From: Chrysaora quinquecirrha
Taxonomy: Eukaryota > Cnidaria > Scyphozoa > Semaeostomeae > Pelagiidae
Reading direction: 5' to 3'
Assembly: GCA_014526335.1 (NCBI GenBank)
Contig: JACTAT010000015.1
Span: forward strand, 2,289,917 to 2,353,916
Length of the DNA: 64,000 bases
Notes under the pieces: model-generated
The model's database searches: none
Told to the model about the DNA's origin: nothing
The model's input: only the letters and a program-made list of their open reading frames with translations
Shown here: one piece after another, positions 58,401 through 64,000 of the stretch
Position numbering within the stretch: position 1 is the first letter of the stretch
How the letters are laid out: each line of letters starts with the position of its first letter
Made by a program: the position numbers and the translations under genes

Positions 58401-61400
58401 GTTGATATCCTATCCATTTTGGTATTCCACTTGTGGAAAATCTTTCCTACTGTTTGCCATTCATAAAAGATACGATTAGAAATATCATTTATACTAAAAA
58501 GAAATAAAATAGATCCAAAAATTATCGGTATTGTATGAAGAAGTTTCTTAAGTGATTAGGTCAACCTTGTTTTACTTGCTGGTGATATCCACAGTGCAGT
58601 ATAGGTCATTGCACTGGAGTGGAGATTTGGCATTTTTATATTATTATAGTAAGCCCTTCTAAATAGCCAAGCTATCCCTTAGAGATTAAAGCAAGGTTTA
58701 AGTAGCGTATGCCCGTAATTTAGAGATTGATTTCCCTTTCCTTATGAATTAGCCTTCTTTGCATTGCAAAGATGCTTATTTTTTGTTTTTAATAGTTGAC
58801 AGCTTTACTTAAATTAGGTAGTGCATTAGCTTAAAAACTCCTTTCTCGAATTACCCCCACGAATCCTGCTATCTCCCATGGAACCAGCTTAAGGTTAATT
58901 TCCACTGATTGTTCATATTGTATTTAATTTGCTTTTTGAGTTACTTATTTAATTTCAGGTGGATTTTCGACTCCTTGGGAAGCACTGGATAATTCAGCCG
59001 AACAATATTGCTTAGTTTGGGAAGGAAAGTATGTATGAGACACATTATAGAAAAATTATCTTTGCCTATTCTTATGTTACTTATAGACCTCGCATTTCGC
59101 CTTCGTCTTTACTTTCCTTCATATCACAGCATCATTTAGCCTAAAACTTCAGCTTCATAAGTCTGTCCTAATACCAGCGATTTACAACATTTCAGAGTTA
59201 GAACAAGGATTAAAGCTATGGCTAAACAAGGAGACTTGTCGCGCGTGACACTGTATTCGATGTGTCTCTCAGGGTGGCTAAACATGCTTTCTAGTTTAGC
59301 CAGGCCTTAACTAATGATATTTTCACTTCACAGATATCTTCGTCTACTTGGAAGCTCGATAATCGATTTCGTTAAAAGAGAAGCGATGCAAGCTGCTGTT
59401 AAAGAAATCCTTCGATATACTGCATTAAGAGGTAAGCGTGAAAAACTCACAAACTACAACAGGTTACCAAATAATAAGCAATATACTCCTCTTCTGCAGA
59501 TATGGTGTAACAATGTTAATACTGCTTAAATAGGTAAAGCGGCAGGAGACAAGCAGTAGTGTTCACATTTTATTTTCGGTTCGCGAAAATTTACGGCCGC
59601 TAAATTTAAACGCACAAGCTAATCCGCTTCATCATTGTAACACTGCTGTATAACGAATTAATATGCAAACTCCTTCAACTCCTTCAAACTCCTTCAACCT
59701 CCTTCAAACTCCTTCGAACTCCTTCAACCAATCACGAGACACACGTTGAAGCTTTGCTAGCTCTAGCATGCGATGCAAGAGGGGGATTACAATACACAAA
59801 AGCCCCTGTCACATATTAAACCCGGATTAATTATATGTAGTCGTGCCTTTATCGTTAGAAGCAAAATGAATTCCCATCATCTTAGCGCTTATTGCAGAAA
59901 CTTGGTCCCCCCCTTCGACGTATTGGGAAGCAAACTCGAAATCAAGTCCTATATGAACCTCCTCTTTTATCTAATCTGCAAAATTCGGGGCTCAGTGTAT
60001 ATATGCGACAAAACAAAAGCATGATGTACATTAATGAGATGTTAAACTTTGCAGCTGTACTGAAATCAATAGCTTGGCCACTAACATTGATAAGTGCAGC
60101 GAATATCATTGATAACCCTTGGAACGTATGTACGCAAAGAGCTAAAGAAGCAGGAATACAGCTTGCGCATGTTATGCTTAACCGCCATCAGGTATTGTCT
60201 TCTTACACTCAATTTGATTTATTTTACTTTTTTGCTTGTGTAAGGTTGTTCTTCCATAAGACTTTTTCTCCATCAGACTTCTGCATGGAGCTTCCCACTG
60301 GTCCATTTAGTCTGCTTTAGTCGGATTTTAACTATCCTCAGATTACACAAGATTTGGTTAGGCGCTGATTCGAAATAACACTCTCATTTTTTGGTCCATC
60401 AATTAAAGATGGTTTTCTTATGCTTTAGGAGTTAAGTTTTCACTTCCAAAGAATGAAAATTCTCTTCTTTGGTTATTTTGGTACTCAGAGTGCACCGTTG
60501 AAAGAAGAATTTTCCATTCTACCCAGTACCGGTTGCATGTTTTCCAAGTTAAATCCTCTATTTCATTGTCTATTTGATGTCTTTTGATAGGGATATCGTC
60601 CTGTTACGCTGATTGGTTTCAGTTTAGGAGCAAGAGCGATCTTCTACTGTTTGCAGACAATGCTAGCGGAGAAAAGTAATGTATATATAATATGAAATCA
60701 ACATCTAGCTGATATTATGATGATGATTGTGATGATGATGATGATGATGACGATGATGATGATGATTATCATTATTATTATGATTATTGTTATTATTACG
60801 AGGATGATGTTGATTATGATGAGATGATAATTATGATGATGATGTTGATGATAATGATGATGAATATGATGATAATGATAATTATGATGATGATGATGGC
60901 GATAATGATGAATATGATGATAATGATAGTAATGATGATGATGATGATAATGATTATGATGATGATGATGGTGGTGATAATGGTGATGATGATGAGGATG
61001 ATGAAGATGATTATAATGATGATTTTCAAGATAATGATGATGATGATGGTTATAATATTGCTGATGGTGATGATTAATATAATGATTATGATGATCTTGT
61101 TGATGAACATGATATGATAATGATTATCGTTTTGATTACGGTTTCAACCATTTAATTGTAGATTATCAAGGAATCATAGCGGATGTTATCCTAATGGGAG
61201 CTCCAGTTGGCGTGGTTCAGTCTGAGTGGGAAGCTTTAGAATCAGTTATATCAGGAACACTGTACAACTGTTATTCAAGGTGAGTTAGTCATTACAAATT
61301 TTAAAATGCAGTTAGAAAATAAACACAGACAGCAAGAGTGTAAAATATAGCTTTGGTCCAGAAAGAACAAAGAAGGTAATTTTTGCGACGTAGCAGGTCG

Positions 61401-63473
61401 TCAGGTCGATGTACATCTTGTTTTCTCTATATTGGACGTACTTTCTTAATGTTTCACTACTCTGATTTTCCAAACTCTTTCTCTTTCTGTCCATTTTCGG
61501 GGGGTAACTTAACAGTTTTGGGGGTACGGGGACCCAAGCCATTATTTAGGGGTATCTTTTTTATCTGAAAAGTGCGGAATTATCGATATGGTTTTTAGAA
61601 GTTTGTGCGGAACTATGGGTACCATTTGAGGAAACATGCAGAATTATGGGTACTAATCTGGAGAAATTTTGAAGAATTAAATGGTTAGCATTTACAAAAT
61701 GTGTAGTCTGATAACTCTTTGGACTATCAGCAAGGTTGCCCTTTAAACATTACTTGCTTTTCATCAGATGATTTTTTTATCTGAAAATGTTCTTTGCCTT
61801 GCACAATATTGGGCATAATATTCATCATGTTTGCGGAATTATGGGTCACAATTTTTGCGGAATTATGGGTCACAATTTTTGCGGAATTATGGGTCACAAT
61901 TATTCAGACGTGGGCGGAATTATGGGTCCAAATTTTCGACTAAAATGGCACGTCCCCGTCCAAAACTAGGCTTAGATACCCCTAAAGCTGTGGCTAAGCT
62001 AGGAGACATGTTGCGCATTGTCTAAACTAGGAGCCTGTGACTAAACTAGGAGAATTTGTATTTGCCGTATCTCCTAAGGTGGCTGAACATGCGAGTGACA
62101 AGCGAGCAACATGTTCTCCGAGTTGCGGACACAACCAATGTTTCTGCTGTCTCGCAGAAACATTTGCGTGTCTATCACCACAAATTTTGTCGCTGGCTAA
62201 ACTGGGAGACATTGAGGAGTGCTAAATGCCTCCTAGATTAGCCAGGCCATAAAGGTTAAAGCAAGAATGAAATTATCAAATTTTTTTCTGCTCCCTGTCA
62301 TTAGCGTCCGCTTAACTGCATTCTTGCCCTTTCCTGTAGTAGCTTCCCATCTTGAGTTCATGAGGTTTTAGCTTCAATAACAGTCCCTTGTATTTTGTCG
62401 TCCAGATAAAAAGCCACTCCGATTACTCAGAACCTGCAACAATCTCAAAGATCCTTGAATTGATTGGAATAAAGACAAAACCAATCGAACAACCATCTTC
62501 ACCAACAGCTGAAAAGAAAATCCCAAAAGAAATTGTTAAAACGATCTCGAAATGCCAAAAAGATTTCCTGCCCGCTGCACCGATTTTCAGCAACAAGCAA
62601 GGACCTCAAGAGCCAGAACTCACACCCGAAGAGCAAGAAACCCTTGAGAGGTTAGTATCTTGCAAAAAATCACCCTACATGCCAAGGAAGAAGAGGGATA
62701 AAGAAACACTGAATCCAGGGTCTGAGGTCCAGGTCTTCAACTCTGAGCCAGCATCAAGTCCTTTCAAACGAGTAATCTCCTTGCCAAAGCGGATGGGTTT
62801 ATCCACTAAAACTAAGTCAAAACAAGACGGTTTGCCTGAGAAGCAGGGAGATGATGAAGATGCCTATATGAGTATGGCCAGCTCTGAGGCTTCAACTGAG
62901 AGCATCACAAGTAACCCCGAACTCCAAGATTTATCCAGTCAAGATTCTGGTATTGTGATGAAGACAGGTTGTGCTAGAGTCACCGAGCGTCTCACACCGA
63001 AAGAACCTGTTCCTCGTGGTAGGCTTCGTCGCCATTCAACCGGCCAGAATATTTTTGGAAAAATCAAGAATACACTTGCCATAAATGATAATCAAGCAAG
63101 TGATAGTAAATTATCGGAAGAGAGAAATGTATCTTATAAAGATGTATTTAGAAGCTCAAAGCAAGCTGCAGTGTCAATGTTTTCGAAGAATCTTTCGCCA
63201 AAACATGGCCCAGCCTCATCCATGCTATCAAAAGATGTCGACGAATTGAGCGAGCATTCTGAAGCTCTGAATAATGACGTCAAAGTTGATGTGAACAAAG
63301 AAAATACTAATGTCAGCTTTTTTGAGAAGATTCGTAAAAATATTGACACGACTGTGCCTAAAAATTTTATGAAGTTCTCCCGGGAAAATTCGCTAGACGA
63401 TATCGATGAAGTGACATTATATGATCAAGGAAACCAAGAACAAAATAATGATCAAAATCCAGTTGAAAACTGA
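52430..63473 (+). CDS. TMCO4: TMCO4-like DUF726 transmembrane alpha/beta-hydrolase-fold protein, 14 recognised exons
   Basis: Ortholog of TMCO4, a DUF726 membrane protein with an alpha/beta-hydrolase fold; no substrate is firmly known. Exons: 52430-52593, 54122-54180, 54488-54624, 54738-54765, 55255-55390, 56398-56489, 57223-57366, 57475-57594, 58959-59028, 59334-59431, 60055-60191, 60591-60675, 61162-61279, 62406-63473 (stop TGA). All internal phases agree except the last junction (2 to 0), so one exon between 61280 and 62405 is missing; in human it encodes the DWLLSFVYR region. Exons 1-5 give an acidic helical N-terminus. Exons 6-8 give a Gly/Ala-rich membrane hairpin (FFIGLTAVGGGAVLG, LAAPLIGAGAVAVLG, IIASIFGAAGAGLTG) followed by LHVTIAVSGF. 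Exon 12 holds the nucleophile elbow GFSLG, exon 13 GAPVGV, and the last exon opens with SHSDY, aligned to the probable catalytic-His region GHLDY. The last exon then adds about 300 Ser/Lys/Glu-rich residues with no domain I recognise. Start ATG follows an acceptor by one base, implying a 5' UTR exon. Confidence 0.92.
54225..54446. mobile_element. TTAA-type MITE, copy 1
   Basis: Ends carry TTTCCCAGTTTAGTCACC and CTAGTTTAGCCATAGCTTAA; inside are several GGAGACA/TGTCTCC phrases. TTAA ends recall piggyBac-type targets. It lies in TMCO4 intron 2. Confidence 0.6.
54898..55085 (-). pseudogene. Antisense copy of TMCO4 exon 13 and its 5' intron
   Basis: On the minus strand, 54989-54900 matches exon 61162-61251 at about 85 of 90 positions, and 55085-54990 matches the intron before that exon, including the acceptor TTTAATTGTAG. 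It ends inside the exon at GAATCAGTTATA. The copy still reads DVILMGAPVGVVQSEWEALE. It sits in the opposite direction in TMCO4 intron 4, about 6.2 kb from the true exon. It is an isolated fragment and cannot be a gene by itself. Confidence 0.9.
55641..56236. mobile_element. Harbinger-like MITE, copy 1
   Basis: Inverted ends GGGCGTATTTTTTTGGTCAC and GGTTACCTAAAAAATACGCCC, flanked by TAT on both sides. A 3-bp target duplication with G-rich ends is typical of PIF/Harbinger elements. It lies in TMCO4 intron 5 and has inner inverted segments shared with copy 2. Confidence 0.72.
56815..57180. repeat. Pentanucleotide satellite (GATCA/AATCA)n
   Basis: AGATC and AAATC blocks run to 57180, 40 bp before TMCO4 exon 7. 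CAGATCAGATCGGATCAGA is repeated three times. Confidence 0.95.
57611..57978. mobile_element. Harbinger-like MITE, copy 2
   Basis: Ends GGGTGTATTTTTTGGTAACC and GTGACAAAAAAAATACGCCC, flanked by TAA. Its inside contains CTTCGGGAGCAGAAGGTTTT, the reverse complement of a block in copy 1. It lies in TMCO4 intron 8, 16 bp after the donor. Confidence 0.75.
59210..59310. mobile_element. TTAA-type MITE, copy 2 (short)
   Basis: TTAAAGCTATGGCTAAACAA at the left and AGTTTAGCCAGGCCTTAA at the right, with TTAA at both ends; only 101 bp. It ends 23 bp before TMCO4 exon 10. Confidence 0.75.
59655..59740. repeat. Short tandem ACTCCTTCAA repeat
   Basis: Six to seven ~10-bp units in TMCO4 intron 10. Apart from this, 59432-60054 shows nothing coding. 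Confidence 0.7.
60715..61130. repeat. (GAT)n microsatellite upstream of TMCO4 exon 13
   Basis: About 400 bp of GATGAT/AATGAT. Its right part was copied with exon 13 into the antisense fragment at 54898-55085. Confidence 0.95.
61565..61940. repeat. Minisatellite with GCGGAATTATGGGT unit
   Basis: Degenerate units from 61570 and four near-exact units (TTTGCGGAATTATGGGTCAC) at 61830-61930, in the TMCO4 intron where one exon is missing. Confidence 0.88.
61984..62252. mobile_element. TTAA-type MITE, copy 3
   Basis: TAAAGCTGTGGCTAAACTAG at the left, CCTAGATTAGCCAGGCCATAA at the right in inverted orientation, with CTAAACTAGGAG repeated three times at the left. Confidence 0.65.
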
Positions 63474-63551
63474 AATATATTATATTGAGATGTGACTATT
63501 ATATTGATTTAAAAAACTAAATTATTTACAAAGATAGATTTATCAAATTAT

Positions 63552-63839
63552 TTATTTCTTTAATTTAGATGAGGAATTATTATCTTGTATCATATTATTA
63601 TATCGATACTCATAATCTTGCCTTCCCGAAAATTTCACTCCTCGGATTTGCCCTCTATTGCCATGGTTGGTTGACGAGTGCCCTAGTTCTTTAAGACCTT
63701 TATCCCTTACGACCTTACTGGAGGTTGACTGAAATGCAATATCCCCTTCAAACTGGGACAATTGAAGATGGCACACTGTAGCCAGAGTATGTCCAGAGAT
63801 GTTTCCGCTGCTTCTTGCTACTTTGCTATTTTGTACCAC
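63552..63839 (-). CDS. Possible last exon of an unidentified minus-strand gene
   Basis: Open frame of about 95 residues ending in a polar Ser/Lys-rich tail (NNMIQDNNSSSKLKK), whose stop overlaps AATAAA-like sequence. A TTTTGAG next to its upstream end could be an acceptor. The composition (Ser, Gln, Gly, Arg) is protein-like rather than repeat-like, and the position, convergent with the preceding TMCO4 gene only about 80 bp from its stop, would suit a 3' terminal exon. I recognise no domain, no homolog and no partner exon inside the window, so this may be chance. Confidence 0.25.
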   Translation of the reverse strand: MVQNSKVARSSGNISGHTLATVCHLQLSQFEGDIAFQSTSSKVVRDKGLKELGHSSTNHGNRGQIRGVKFSGRQDYEYRYNNMIQDNNSSSKLKK

Positions 63840-64000
63840 TCAAAAACTATTGATCATATCTGAAATCAGGAATACCGCTGTTATGCACCTCCTTATTGCC
63901 CTCCTCCTCCAATATACGCAATAAAACTACATATAGTCTGGAGTTTGAAAGTCCCTCGGGCTGACAAGCCTATTTCTCCAATAAGCCACCAAAGTTTCGT
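63840..64000. other. Right edge, nothing recognised
   Basis: AT-rich sequence with an AATAAA at about 63919. No exon or repeat could be supported. Confidence 0.3.

Overview
The window is eukaryotic and almost certainly from an invertebrate animal. It holds four split genes with GT-AG introns, all conserved single-copy metazoan families. Introns of 0.1-4 kb are packed with microsatellites, tRNA- and 5S-like SINEs and small inverted-repeat transposons (MITEs). The AT-rich, intron-dense, MITE-rich texture suggests a cnidarian, sponge or other marine invertebrate, but I cannot settle the taxon from sequence alone.

Layout. (1) About 0.7-12.0 kb, minus strand: the N-terminal two thirds of an importin-7/8 (IPO7) gene in 15 recognised exons; its 3' part lies left of position 1. 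(2) 12.0-27.5 kb: no recognisable conserved gene. This stretch holds a tandem array of four ~3 kb units plus a partial fifth, each unit carrying a long DNA hairpin, a VNTR, GGAAT-type repeats and a conserved ~165 bp motif. A 0.95 kb terminal-inverted-repeat element next to it ends about 90 bp before the next start codon. (3) 27.6-43.0 kb, plus strand: GTF2H1 (TFIIH p62) in 13 recognised exons. Its introns contain nested transposons, among them a MITE whose target-site duplication copied a splice donor. (4) 43.0-45.7 kb: convergent intergenic repeats. (5) 45.7-49.6 kb, minus strand: an archaemetzincin (AMZ1/2-like) metalloprotease. (6) 49.6-52.4 kb: divergent intergenic. (7) 52.4-63.5 kb, plus strand: a TMCO4-like DUF726 membrane hydrolase in 14 recognised exons. 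One of its introns holds an antisense copy of another exon of the same gene. (8) At the right edge, a possible last exon of a further minus-strand gene.

The genes act in unrelated housekeeping roles (nuclear import, transcription and repair, proteolysis, Golgi/secretory membrane) and show no sign of forming a pathway. Each conserved gene has at least one expected exon I could not find. Two of them carry a one-base deficit in a homopolymer, which points to consensus errors rather than gene death. The most unusual material is non-genic: the hairpin-bearing satellite array, the antisense exon copy, and the donor-duplicating MITE. I saw no CRISPR array, operon, rRNA gene or functional tRNA gene.
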